DNA of 34,178 nucleotides, from contig DAIOHQ010000016.1 of the NCBI GenBank assembly GCA_036744635.1, forward strand, positions 1 to 34,178, read 5' to 3'. The translations under genes and the position numbers were made by a program. The stretch is from DAIOHQ01 sp036744635 (GTDB taxonomy: Bacteria; Planctomycetota; Phycisphaerae; Tepidisphaerales; Tepidisphaeraceae). This document shows positions 16,515 to 23,640 of the stretch, piece by piece. The stretch's first letter is position 1, and each line of letters opens with the position of its first letter. The notes beneath the pieces are model-generated. The model did not search any database and was not told the origin of the DNA. It saw only the letters and a list, made by a program, of their open reading frames with translations.

Positions 16515-17225
16515 ATGTGTGAATGCAAGGTGAGAGACAAGTTGATTCACGTGTTCTGGCTCCTGACGGCGCTGTTGTTTGTGGGGGCGCTGACGATGCT
16601 GCTGGCGTACACGCCGGACGAGCAGACGATGGGGCCGATCCAGAAGATTTTTTATCTGCACATGCCGGTGGCCATCTGCACGCTGGCATCCTGCCTGGTC
16701 TGTTTCATCGGCAGCGTTGGATATCTGATCACGCACAAGACGTTCTGGGATGACCTGGCCAGCGCATCGGCGCGGGTGGCGGTGCAGCTTGGCGCGGTGG
16801 TGCTGATCACCGGAATGCTGTGGGCGAAAGGGGTCTGGGGAGTGTGGTGGACGTGGAGCCCGCGGCTGACGTTCAGCCTGGTGCTGTGGCTGTTGTATGT
16901 GGTGTATCTGATGGTGCGGTCTTCGATCGAGTCCGGGCAGCGGCGGGCGGTGATCAGCGCGGTGTATGGATTGATCGCGTTTCTGGATGTCCCGCTGGTG
17001 TATCTGTCGGCGCGGCTGATCAAGGATTACATCCACCCGGCCAGCATCAAGCTGGAAACGTCGATGCAGCTTACGCTGCTGGCATTTTTTGTCCCGGTGA
17101 TGTTGGTGACGGCGGGCCTGATCGCGACGCGGTGCGGCTTGAATCGACGGCTGCGGGCGCTGCAGCCGCGGGGTTTTGAGGTGCTGCCACCGGCGGCGGC
17201 GAAAACTGCGCGAGGTGCATTATGA
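16515..17225 (+). CDS. ccmC: Heme-handling protein CcmC with altered WWD motif
   Basis: 236 residues, six predicted membrane helices, and AGGAG six bases before the ATG. The tryptophan-rich motif at residues 107-118 reads VWGVWWTWSPRLT, where the family normally has WGxWWxWDxRLT. The aspartate is therefore replaced by serine. Likely axial histidines lie in LHMP (His49) and IHPASI (His174). CcmC loads heme onto CcmE at the outer face of the membrane. The short gap before it contains a doubled AAGGCACG word of the dispersed-repeat type. It overlaps ccmD by four bases. Confidence 0.93.
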   Translation: MCECKVRDKLIHVFWLLTALLFVGALTMLLAYTPDEQTMGPIQKIFYLHMPVAICTLASCLVCFIGSVGYLITHKTFWDDLASASARVAVQLGAVVLITGMLWAKGVWGVWWTWSPRLTFSLVLWLLYVVYLMVRSSIESGQRRAVISAVYGLIAFLDVPLVYLSARLIKDYIHPASIKLETSMQLTLLAFFVPVMLVTAGLIATRCGLNRRLRALQPRGFEVLPPAAAKTARGAL

Positions 17226-17356
17226 GCAACACACCTACATATCTCATAGCGGGATTCGTGGTCGGCCTGGGGCTCATCTGGGTTTACGCGGTGGCGCTGT
17301 GGATTGAAGGCCGCAAGTTGACCCGACGCGAGCGCAACGGTGGAGGCGAGTCATGA
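17222..17356 (+). CDS. ccmD: Small heme exporter subunit CcmD
   Basis: A 44-residue protein found by reading the gap between ccmC and hemA. It has one membrane helix (YLIAGFVVGLGLIWVYAVAL) followed by WIEGRKLTRRER, matching the CcmD pattern of a single helix and a basic cytoplasmic tail. It overlaps ccmC by ATGA at 17222 and the hemA start by ATGA at 17353, so coupling is tight on both sides. CcmD helps release holo-CcmE from the CcmABC complex. Confidence 0.88.
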   Translation: MSNTPTYLIAGFVVGLGLIWVYAVALWIEGRKLTRRERNGGGES

Positions 17357-17609
17357 GCATCCTGCTGGTTGGGTTGAATCATCGGACGGCGCCGGTGCAA
17401 ATTCGCGAGCAGTTGGCGTTCAGCCGCGAAGGCGTGGCGACGGCGCTGATGCTGTTTCGCAATCAATTTCCCAGGAGCGAGGCGGCGATCGTCAGCACCT
17501 GCAACCGCGTGGAGATGCTGGTGGCGGCGGAAGGGGATCGGCCGAGGCGGAATTTCCGGCGACGCTGCGGAAGAGTTTGCGGGAGGCGTTTGTAGCGGGG
17601 GATGAATAG
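17353..17609 (+). pseudogene. hemA: Remnant of glutamyl-tRNA reductase gene (hemA)
   Basis: The first 60 residues are clear GluTR: GLNHRTAPVQIRE at 7-19 and STCNRVE with the catalytic cysteine at position 50. After about residue 62 the frame becomes arginine-rich and stops at 17595. The neighbouring frame continues as EAEFPATLRKSLREAFVAGD to a stop at 17609, with codon use more like a real gene. The NADPH-binding and dimerisation domains (most of a protein of about 400 residues) are absent. The gene has lost its middle and shifted frame, or was cut at the repeat at 17626. It lies exactly between ccmD and hemC, as expected for an ancestral operon. An intact hemA should exist elsewhere if the cell makes tetrapyrroles from glutamate. 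Confidence 0.85.
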
Positions 17610-17625
17610 GCGCGAAAGAGGATTC

Positions 17626-17684
17626 GTAGCACGGGCGTCTCGCCCGTGTTCTGATCGAAGACACGGGCGAGACGCCCGTGCTAC
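17626..17684. repeat. Paired-hairpin repeat between the hemA remnant and hemC
   Basis: Arms at 17626-17650 and 17660-17684 are inverted copies (24 of 25 bases) with the palindrome CACGGGCG-TCT-CGCCCGTG. It is the same family as the inner element at 1210-1271. It lies right after the broken end of hemA, so it may have taken part in the deletion. Confidence 0.9.
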
Positions 17685-17704
17685 AGAGTGCGGTGGATTG
17701 TGTG

Positions 17705-18703
17705 ATGGATGTATTGCCAAACAAAAATGTATTGAAGCTCGGCACGCGGGGGAGCGTGTTGGCGCGGATGCAGAGCGGGCTGGTGGCCAATGCGCTGGAG
17801 CGGCTGCACCCGGGGCTGAAGGTGGAGTTGATCGTCTACAGCACCAGCGGGGATCAGATCGTGGATCGGCCGCTGCACGAGGTGGGGGGGAAGGGATTGT
17901 TCACCAAGGAGCTGGAACAGGCGCTGCTCAATCGCGAAGTCGATTTTGCCGTACACAGCATGAAGGATGTGCCGGTGACGATGCCGCTGGTGAGCACCGA
18001 TGCGCTGGTGATGGCGGCGATTCCGCAGCGCGAGGATCCGCGCGATGCGCTGATTGCCGGCCGGGCGATGACGCTGCGGGAATTGCCCAAGGGGGCGAAG
18101 GTGGGGACGGGAAGTTTGCGGCGGCGCTGCCAGGTGTTGGCGCTTCGGCCGGATTTAGTGGTGGAGAACATTCGCGGGAATGTGGACACGCGCATCCGCA
18201 AGCAGGCAGAGGGGCAGTATGACGCGGTAATTCTGGCGATGGCGGGGCTGCGGCGCAGCGGGTTATTCAATGCCGAGCGGATGGCGGCGATTGCGGAAAC
18301 CGAACTATTGCCGGCGGCGGCGCAGGGGGCGCTGGCGCTGCAGTGCCGGCGCGATGATGCGCGGACGCGAACGCTGCTGGGGGCGATGAACCACCCGCCG
18401 ACGGCGCTGTGCGTGGAGGCCGAGCGGGCGGTGGTGATGGCGCTGCAGGGGGATTGTCATTCGCCGATCGCGGCGCTGGCGACGATCGCGGGCAACACCC
18501 TTACGCTGCGGGCGGCGGTGGGGAGCCGTGATGGCGAGCCGCCGGTGATCGCGGCCGAATCCGGCGGGCCAGCGCTGGACGCGGAAAGTATTACCAAGAG
18601 CGTGGTGGCGTCCTTGATGCAGCAGGGGGTGGCGAAGATGCTGCAGTCGAATCCGGCGGCGGGGCTGTGCAAACATCAGGGAAAAGCAAATGGAAGCGCT
18701 TAG
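17705..18703 (+). CDS. hemC: Hydroxymethylbilane synthase (porphobilinogen deaminase)
   Basis: 332 residues, typical length. Motifs include LGTRGSVLARMQS, GGKGLFTKELE, HSMKDVP, GTGSLRRRCQ and IRGNVDTR, and the dipyrromethane cofactor cysteine is Cys251 in GDCHSPIA. The enzyme joins four porphobilinogens into hydroxymethylbilane in the cytoplasm. The start ATG 17705 is just downstream of the repeat and has no strong ribosome site. It overlaps the following gene by 14 bases. Confidence 0.95.
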   Translation: MDVLPNKNVLKLGTRGSVLARMQSGLVANALERLHPGLKVELIVYSTSGDQIVDRPLHEVGGKGLFTKELEQALLNREVDFAVHSMKDVPVTMPLVSTDALVMAAIPQREDPRDALIAGRAMTLRELPKGAKVGTGSLRRRCQVLALRPDLVVENIRGNVDTRIRKQAEGQYDAVILAMAGLRRSGLFNAERMAAIAETELLPAAAQGALALQCRRDDARTRTLLGAMNHPPTALCVEAERAVVMALQGDCHSPIAALATIAGNTLTLRAAVGSRDGEPPVIAAESGGPALDAESITKSVVASLMQQGVAKMLQSNPAAGLCKHQGKANGSA

Positions 18704-19733
18704 TGATTTGGATGGCCGGCTGCTCGATTTGATTCAGGAGCAGATTCCGCTGGTGAGCCGGCCCTATGCGGCGCTGGGGGATATGCTGGGCGCAAGCGAG
18801 GCGGAGGTGATTGGGCGCATCGCGGCGCTGAAGGCGGGGCACGGTGGTGGGCGCGGCGTCATCCGGCAGATCGGCGCGATCTTCGACAGCAAGTCGCTGG
18901 GATATCAGACGACGCTGGTGGCGGCGCGGATCGAGGCGTCGAAGCTGGAGGCCGCGGCGGCGCTGATTAACGAGCATCCGGGGGTGTCGCACAATTACCA
19001 GCGCGATCACGCCTACAACCTGTGGTACACCCTGGCGGTGCCGCCGGACAGCGCGTTGGGGATCGACGGGACGCTGTCAGCGCTGCACAAGCTGAGCGAA
19101 GCGGCGGCGACGCGGCCAATGCCCACACTGAAGCTGTTCAAGATCGGGGTGAAGCTGAATTTGTCGGGGAAGAACCACCCTGCCGCGCCAACCTTCGGCC
19201 CGGAGCAGCAGCGCGAGGCGATGAGCCATGCGGTGACCGAGCGCGATCGCGAGCTGATCCGGGTGCTGCAACGGGATTTGGAGGCGACGGCAGAACCATT
19301 CGATGCGCCGGCACGGGAGGCGGGGGTGAGCGTGGGGGAATTGCTGGAAGCCGCGAAGGTATTTCAGAGCCAGAAGCGCATGCGGCGGTTCAGCGCGGTG
19401 CTGCGGCATCGGGAATTGGGATTTGAGGCCAACGGAATGGGGGTGTGGGTGGTGCCGGCGGAGAAGCAGGATGAATTCGGGCGGATCGCGGCGGGATTTT
19501 CGGCGGTGAGCCATTGCTACCTGAGGCCGAGTTACGAGGATTGGCCGTACAATATTTTTACGATGATTCATGCCCAGAAGCGCAGCGAAGGAGAGGAAAT
19601 ATTGCGGCAGATTTCGGCGGCGACGGGCGTCAGCCGGTATGATGCGCTCTATTCGACGCGGGAGTTCAAGAAGGTGCGCGTGCGCTATTTCACGGGGGAG
19701 ATTGAGGCTTGGGAGAAGGCACATGCGCCCTAA
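18690..19733 (+). CDS. Fused siroheme decarboxylase AhbA/AhbB-like protein
   Basis: 347 residues made of two tandem copies of the AsnC/Lrp-like AhbA/AhbB (NirD/NirL) unit. The first half has the helix-turn-helix-like region, then IRQIGAIFDSKSLGY, then SHNYQRDHAYNLWYTLA. The second half has RRFSAVLRHRELGF and SHCYLRPSYEDWPYNIFTMIHA. In bacteria with the siroheme-dependent heme pathway the two subunits are usually separate genes, so this is a natural fusion. It would convert siroheme to didecarboxysiroheme on the way to heme, or act in heme d1 synthesis. AGGGA lies seven bases before the ATG, which overlaps hemC. The position after hemC and ccm genes favours a heme role. Confidence 0.88.
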   Translation: MEALSDLDGRLLDLIQEQIPLVSRPYAALGDMLGASEAEVIGRIAALKAGHGGGRGVIRQIGAIFDSKSLGYQTTLVAARIEASKLEAAAALINEHPGVSHNYQRDHAYNLWYTLAVPPDSALGIDGTLSALHKLSEAAATRPMPTLKLFKIGVKLNLSGKNHPAAPTFGPEQQREAMSHAVTERDRELIRVLQRDLEATAEPFDAPAREAGVSVGELLEAAKVFQSQKRMRRFSAVLRHRELGFEANGMGVWVVPAEKQDEFGRIAAGFSAVSHCYLRPSYEDWPYNIFTMIHAQKRSEGEEILRQISAATGVSRYDALYSTREFKKVRVRYFTGEIEAWEKAHAP

Positions 19734-19845
19734 CGGGGGATTTTGACCCGCGCATCTTCTTCAGGTCGGCAGGCACGGGTTGAGAAGGAACTTGCGCATG
19801 AAACTTGAATCATAATGCCGGATCACGTTTACACAAAGGAACCAC

Positions 19846-21270
19846 ATGGCCGACAGCTTTCGCACAGAAAAGGATTCGATGGGGGAGATGAAGGTGCCCG
19901 CGGATGCTCATTATGGCGCCCAGACCGGCAGGGCGGTGGAGAATTTTCCCATCTCCGATCTGCGCTTCAGCCGCCGCTTCATCGCGTCCATGGGGCTGAT
20001 CAAATGGGCCTGCGCTGAGGTCAACCACGGCCTGCACCTGATCGATGACAAGAAAAAATCCCTGGTGCAGCAGGCGGCCCAGGAAGTGATCGACGGCAAG
20101 CTCGATCGGCAGTTCGTGGTGGATATTTTCCAGACCGGCTCGGGCACCAGCACCAACATGAACACCAACGAGGTGATCGCCAGCCGGGCCAACGAGATCG
20201 CCACCGGCCAGCGCGGCGGCAAGGATCCGATTCACCCCAACGACCACGTGAACATGGAGCAAAGCTCCAATGACGTCATCCCTACAGCGATGCACGTCAG
20301 CGCCGCGGTGGCGATGAATGAGTCGTTGATTCCGGCGTTGCAGAAATTGGCCGAGACGCTGGATGCCAAGGCGAAGCAGTTTGACGGCATCGTGAAGATC
20401 GGGCGCACGCACCTGCAGGATGCCACGCCGATCCGCGTCGGCCAGGAATTATCGGGATATGCTCACCAGGCCGAACTCGCGATCACGCGCACGCAGAAAG
20501 CTATTCGTGCTTTGCGCGAACTTCCCCTCGGCGGCACCGCCGTCGGCACCGGGATCAACTCACATCCCGATTTCGCCAAACAGGCGATCGCGGTGATTGC
20601 CCGCAAGACCGGGCTGGATTTCGTCGAGGCAACCAACCATTTCGAGGCGCAGGCCTCCAAGGATGGAATCGTCGAGGCATCCGGGCAGCTTAAGACGATC
20701 GCGGTGTCGCTGACCAAAATCGCCAACGACATTCGTTGGCTTTCCAGCGGCCCGCGCTGCGGGATCGGCGAATTGTCGATTCCATCCACTCAGCCGGGCA
20801 GTTCGATCATGCCGGGGAAGGTGAACCCGGTGATGAGCGAGATGGTGCTGCAGGTGGCGGCGCAGGTTATTGGCAACGACGCAACCGTGGCCTGGGCCGG
20901 CGCATTCGGCAGCACCTTCGAGCTGAACGTGATGATGCCGGTGATGGCGTTCAACATCCTGCAGTCGATCGAATTACTGAGCAGGGCGGCGACGGTCTTC
21001 GCCGAGCGCTGCGCCGCCGGGATCGAGGTGAATACCGAGCGCTGCGAAAGCCTGGTCGAGCAGAGCCTGGCGATGTGTACCAGCCTCGCCCCGGTGATCG
21101 GCTATGACAAGGCCGCCGACATCGCCAAGGAAAGCCACAAGACCGGCAAGACCGTCCGGCAGGTGGCGCGGGAAAAGAAGCTGATGAGCGACACAGAACT
21201 GGACAAAGCCCTCAACGCCCGCCGCATGACCCAACCCCAGGCCGACATGGTCGGCAGCGGCGGGGGATGA
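19846..21270 (+). CDS. fumC: Class II fumarate hydratase
   Basis: 474 residues with the class II signature GSSIMPGKVNP near residue 318, the substrate-binding stretch GSGTSTNMNTNEV at 98-110, and HPNDHVNMEQSSND at 130-143. AAAGGA lies six bases before the ATG. The enzyme is iron-independent and interconverts fumarate and malate in the TCA cycle. It is preceded by a decayed half repeat near 19770 and followed by two inverted repeats. No operon partner is evident. Confidence 0.96.
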   Translation: MADSFRTEKDSMGEMKVPADAHYGAQTGRAVENFPISDLRFSRRFIASMGLIKWACAEVNHGLHLIDDKKKSLVQQAAQEVIDGKLDRQFVVDIFQTGSGTSTNMNTNEVIASRANEIATGQRGGKDPIHPNDHVNMEQSSNDVIPTAMHVSAAVAMNESLIPALQKLAETLDAKAKQFDGIVKIGRTHLQDATPIRVGQELSGYAHQAELAITRTQKAIRALRELPLGGTAVGTGINSHPDFAKQAIAVIARKTGLDFVEATNHFEAQASKDGIVEASGQLKTIAVSLTKIANDIRWLSSGPRCGIGELSIPSTQPGSSIMPGKVNPVMSEMVLQVAAQVIGNDATVAWAGAFGSTFELNVMMPVMAFNILQSIELLSRAATVFAERCAAGIEVNTERCESLVEQSLAMCTSLAPVIGYDKAADIAKESHKTGKTVRQVAREKKLMSDTELDKALNARRMTQPQADMVGSGGG

Positions 21271-21280
21271 AGGCGGCGAA

Positions 21281-21331
21281 GTCCGTTGTCCGTTGCTTCA
21301 TTCTCTGCACAACGGACCACGGACAACGGAC
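21281..21331. repeat. Inverted repeat of the GTCCGTTGTCCGTTG type after fumC
   Basis: GTCCGTTGTCCGTTG (21281-21295) pairs with CAACGGACCACGGACAACGGAC-type sequence at 21310-21331, leaving a small bulge. It lies ten bases after the fumC stop. No T-tract follows, so a terminator role is possible only as a Rho-independent-like roadblock. Confidence 0.65.
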
Positions 21332-21337
21332 AAGCTT

Positions 21338-21472
21338 GAATTCGGCATCGCCGGGTGCCACAGGTCGCGGTACTCCGAGACCTGTGCCGTGTAGAGACGC
21401 AGTAAGACACAGGTCTGCGAGTACGCCGACCTGTGGCACCCAAACTGACCCACTACCGAATTCGGCATCGCC
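21338..21472. repeat. Paired-hairpin repeat flanked by a 15-bp direct repeat
   Basis: Two 36-bp inverted arms start at GGGTGCCACAGGTC (21353-21388, and the complement ending near 21440). The right half is identical to bases 1-55 of the window. The whole unit (21353-21457) is flanked by two copies of GAATTCGGCATCGCC (21338-21352 and 21458-21472), as if duplicated on insertion. The inner stems differ between arms (CGG-TACT-CCG versus GCG-TACT-CGC) but both remain fully paired. Confidence 0.85.
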
Positions 21473-21484
21473 TGCCACGCCTCC

Positions 21485-21490
21485 TATAAT
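21485..21490 (+). promoter_or_regulatory. Consensus -10 (TATAAT) before the Bfd-like gene
   Basis: TATAAT ends six bases before ATG 21497. A start of transcription at the usual distance would fall on the start codon, giving a leaderless mRNA. The -35 region is weak (TCGGCA at 21462-21467, 17-base spacer), and it lies in the right-hand flanking repeat. Confidence 0.5.
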
Positions 21491-21496
21491 CTTCCT

Positions 21497-21862
21497 ATGC
21501 CCCTCAACCCGGACGACACGATCTGCTTTTGTTTTCACGTGTCGCTGCGCAAGATCGAGAACTACTGCCGCATTGAGAAGCCCAAGGCGGCCTCGCAGAT
21601 TTCCCAATGTCTGTCGGCCGGCACCGGCTGCGGATGGTGTGTGCCGATGCTGCGAAAAGTTCACGGCCGGCTCTGCGGCGCCTATGCCCCCTGGTGGCGC
21701 GATGCCGAACCAGGGACCGACGATCCCTCCGTCGCGGTCCGGTCCTCATCGCCCGACACGCTTGACGCCGATGCCTACGCCGCCGGTCGGCAGAACTATC
21801 TCGCCCAGGACCCCGCCCGCCGCCAGGCCGCCGAACGCGCCGCTAAATCGCAAAAATCCTGA
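21497..21862 (+). CDS. Bfd-like [2Fe-2S]-binding protein
   Basis: 121 residues. The N-terminal half has CFCFHV at about residues 10-15 and CLSAGTGCGWC at about 38-48, giving the C-x-C...C-x(n)-C spacing of the BFD-like [2Fe-2S] domain. The C-terminal half is polar and ends in a lysine-rich tail with no recognisable domain. Bfd reduces bacterioferritin to release iron, but related domains also occur in nitrite reductase and other oxidoreductases. No bacterioferritin gene is nearby, so the partner is unknown. Confidence 0.8.
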   Translation: MPLNPDDTICFCFHVSLRKIENYCRIEKPKAASQISQCLSAGTGCGWCVPMLRKVHGRLCGAYAPWWRDAEPGTDDPSVAVRSSSPDTLDADAYAAGRQNYLAQDPARRQAAERAAKSQKS

Positions 21863-21908
21863 TCGCTTCAGCTCGTGCTGCATCCTGCGCGTTTGGCCGG
21901 TCATTCGT

Positions 21909-21972
21909 AGGGTCCGCTTCAGCGGACGCTGCGGGGACGTGGCCGAAAACCGCGTCCGCTGAAGCGGACCCT
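21909..21972. repeat. Paired-hairpin repeat (AGGGTCCGCTTCAGCGGACGC type)
   Basis: Perfect 21-bp inverted arms at 21909-21929 and 21952-21972. Each arm contains the near-perfect palindrome GTCCGC-TTCA-GCGGAC. It fills the gap between the Bfd-like and GNAT genes. Confidence 0.9.
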
Positions 21973-22018
21973 GCAGCGAACCCCAATTCCCAGGCATTTC
22001 GCCCGATGGCCACGGCGG

Positions 22019-22024
22019 TAGAAT
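22019..22024 (+). promoter_or_regulatory. -10-like TAGAAT before the GNAT gene
   Basis: TAGAAT ends seven bases before ATG 22032 and no Shine-Dalgarno sequence is present, which suggests a leaderless transcript. No clear -35 box is seen. Confidence 0.4.
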
Positions 22025-22031
22025 CGCCGCC

Positions 22032-22643
22032 ATGAGCTTCCGGTTTCTCGAGCACGGGCGGCTGATCGATGGCGAGCTCGAATTGATTCGACCGTCCGAG
22101 CAGTGGGTAGATGCGCTGCTCCGGGCATCTTCTCATCCGCTCACGCAGCGCGACGAGCCGTCGCTGGCGGGCGCCAGCCGGCGCCAGGTGCTGGAATTTC
22201 TGCAGGCCAGCCCGCTCGGCCGCCAGCCGCCGAACCCTGATCGCGGGTTTGTCCCGCAATATCACTTCTGGATGCGCATCCTGCCCGGGTCGGGCGTCGA
22301 CCTGGAAGTCGCCGGGGGGATCGGCCTGCGTATCGGCGTCACGCCGGACCTGGAGCGCTACATCGGCCACATCGGCTATCACGTCTATCCCCCCGCCCGC
22401 GGCCGCCACTACGCCGAGCGCGCCTGCCGGCTGCTCCTCCCGCTGGCCCGCGGCCACGGCATCAGCACGCTCTGGATCACCTGCAATCCCGAAAACGTCC
22501 CCTCCCGCCGCACCTGCCAGCGCCTGGGGGCGGAACTGGTGGATATCGTGCCGCTCCCCAAGGACCACCTGCTCTATTCCAAAGGGGAACGCTACAAGTG
22601 CAGATATCGCGTCGATCTGCAAGGCGTGCCGCCGCTGCTGTGA
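22032..22643 (+). CDS. GNAT family N-acetyltransferase
   Basis: 203 residues. The acetyl-CoA-binding region is recognisable as IGYHVYPPARGRHYAERAC (about 116-134), followed by LWITCNPENVPSRRTCQRLGA, the usual beta5-alpha5 region of RimJ/RimL-like GNATs. The R-G-R-H-Y-A loop stands for the R/Q-x-x-G-x-G/A motif. The substrate is unknown. The gene stands alone between a repeat and a convergent lipoprotein gene. Confidence 0.82.
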   Translation: MSFRFLEHGRLIDGELELIRPSEQWVDALLRASSHPLTQRDEPSLAGASRRQVLEFLQASPLGRQPPNPDRGFVPQYHFWMRILPGSGVDLEVAGGIGLRIGVTPDLERYIGHIGYHVYPPARGRHYAERACRLLLPLARGHGISTLWITCNPENVPSRRTCQRLGAELVDIVPLPKDHLLYSKGERYKCRYRVDLQGVPPLL

Positions 22644-22701
22644 ACGAAATGGTGGTCGTGGTATCTGATACTATTGCCCTGTACGCGCCATGTTCGGCTG
22701 C

Positions 22702-23346
22702 TCACATCTTCCTGCGATGGAACGTGAACGCGTGCTCGAAGGTCTTCTGCCCGCGCTGATACCTTAAGACCATGCGCACATCGGTCTCATCGTGCCATTG
22801 CCAATAGAGGGCATTGTCATCGTCGTATACCGCCAGGTACATCGGAGGATACCCGCCGTATGGCCCGTAGTATGGAGGATAATAATAGGGTGCATACCAG
22901 CCCGAATAGCGCGGCGGATAGTATGCCCCGTACCATGGGCCGTAATAAGCGTCTTGCCAATACCCCGAGTCCGCCCGCACGCCGAAGCCGATGCCCAGGC
23001 TCGGCCCGCTCGGCCGTACCTCCGGCGGCATCGGCGGCAGGATTCGCTTGATGTGCGAACCGGGGGCGATCATCCCTCCCTGGATCGGATGGCTCTCCCC
23101 TTTCTGATCGACGATCGAGCTTTGCACCCCCAGAAGCTGGATTTCGTCGTCGGTGGGATTGCGGATGAACATCACCAGCCGATTATCCACCGCCTCGAAT
23201 TCGTAAATCAGCGGATCGACACCAACCTTGCTGAAATGCTTGCCGCCGATGTGCGTGGCCAGCTCACCGGGCTTTACCAGGTCATATTCGTAGCTTGCGC
23301 AGCCGCTCAACAACAGCAGGCACAGAGAAGTACACATCCATCGCAT
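22702..23346 (-). CDS. Tyrosine/proline-rich lipoprotein of unknown function
   Basis: 214 residues from ATG 23346, with AGAGG six bases upstream. The lipobox LLSGC predicts lipidation at Cys16. A first domain (about 20-115) is beta-rich. A spacer follows dense in tyrosine, glycine and proline (for example YYGPWYGAYYPPRYSGWYA), with WYAPYYYPPYYGPYGGYPP next to it. The end is a short conserved-looking domain (WQWHDETDVRMVLRYQRG). Such YP-rich stretches suggest a flexible or surface-exposed linker. I do not recognise the family. Confidence 0.8.
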   Translation of the reverse strand: MRWMCTSLCLLLLSGCASYEYDLVKPGELATHIGGKHFSKVGVDPLIYEFEAVDNRLVMFIRNPTDDEIQLLGVQSSIVDQKGESHPIQGGMIAPGSHIKRILPPMPPEVRPSGPSLGIGFGVRADSGYWQDAYYGPWYGAYYPPRYSGWYAPYYYPPYYGPYGGYPPMYLAVYDDDNALYWQWHDETDVRMVLRYQRGQKTFEHAFTFHRRKM

Positions 23347-23426
23347 GAGAGCCTCTGGGGTTTTCCTCGAATATTCTATGCGCGGCCCGAGCCGGGGAAG
23401 AATCCAAAACATAGTGGAAATGATAT

Positions 23427-23465
23427 AAAAAGAGCGGGCCGCCGCTGGAGGGCGTGCGACGGCCC
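23427..23465 (-). terminator. Rho-independent terminator downstream of the pss-psd genes
   Basis: On the minus strand GGGCCGTCGC pairs with GCGGCGGCCC (one G-T wobble) around a ten-base loop, followed by GCTCTTTTTATA. It lies between the phosphatidylserine synthase gene and the lipoprotein gene and would end transcripts of the former. The remaining bases of the 23347-23640 gap show no gene. Confidence 0.75.
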
Positions 23466-23640
23466 GTCGGAGGGTCAATTTGTATGATGGGTAAATTACC
23501 CAACTCATATCGGCTTGTCTAGGTCAAAATGGAAAAAATTTCCTAATTTTGCGGGCGGGCAAAAAACTGCCGCAATTTCCAGCTTTTTCTCCCCTGATCG
23601 CGAACCGGTGGCCTGTTCAAACCTGCCGAGCCGCTTTTGT

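Noticed and set aside
17602..18222. Frame encoding VARASRPC and GRDARAT peptides overlapping hemC
   Set aside because: These peptides are translations of the palindromic repeat at 17626-17684, and hemC occupies the same bases in another frame.
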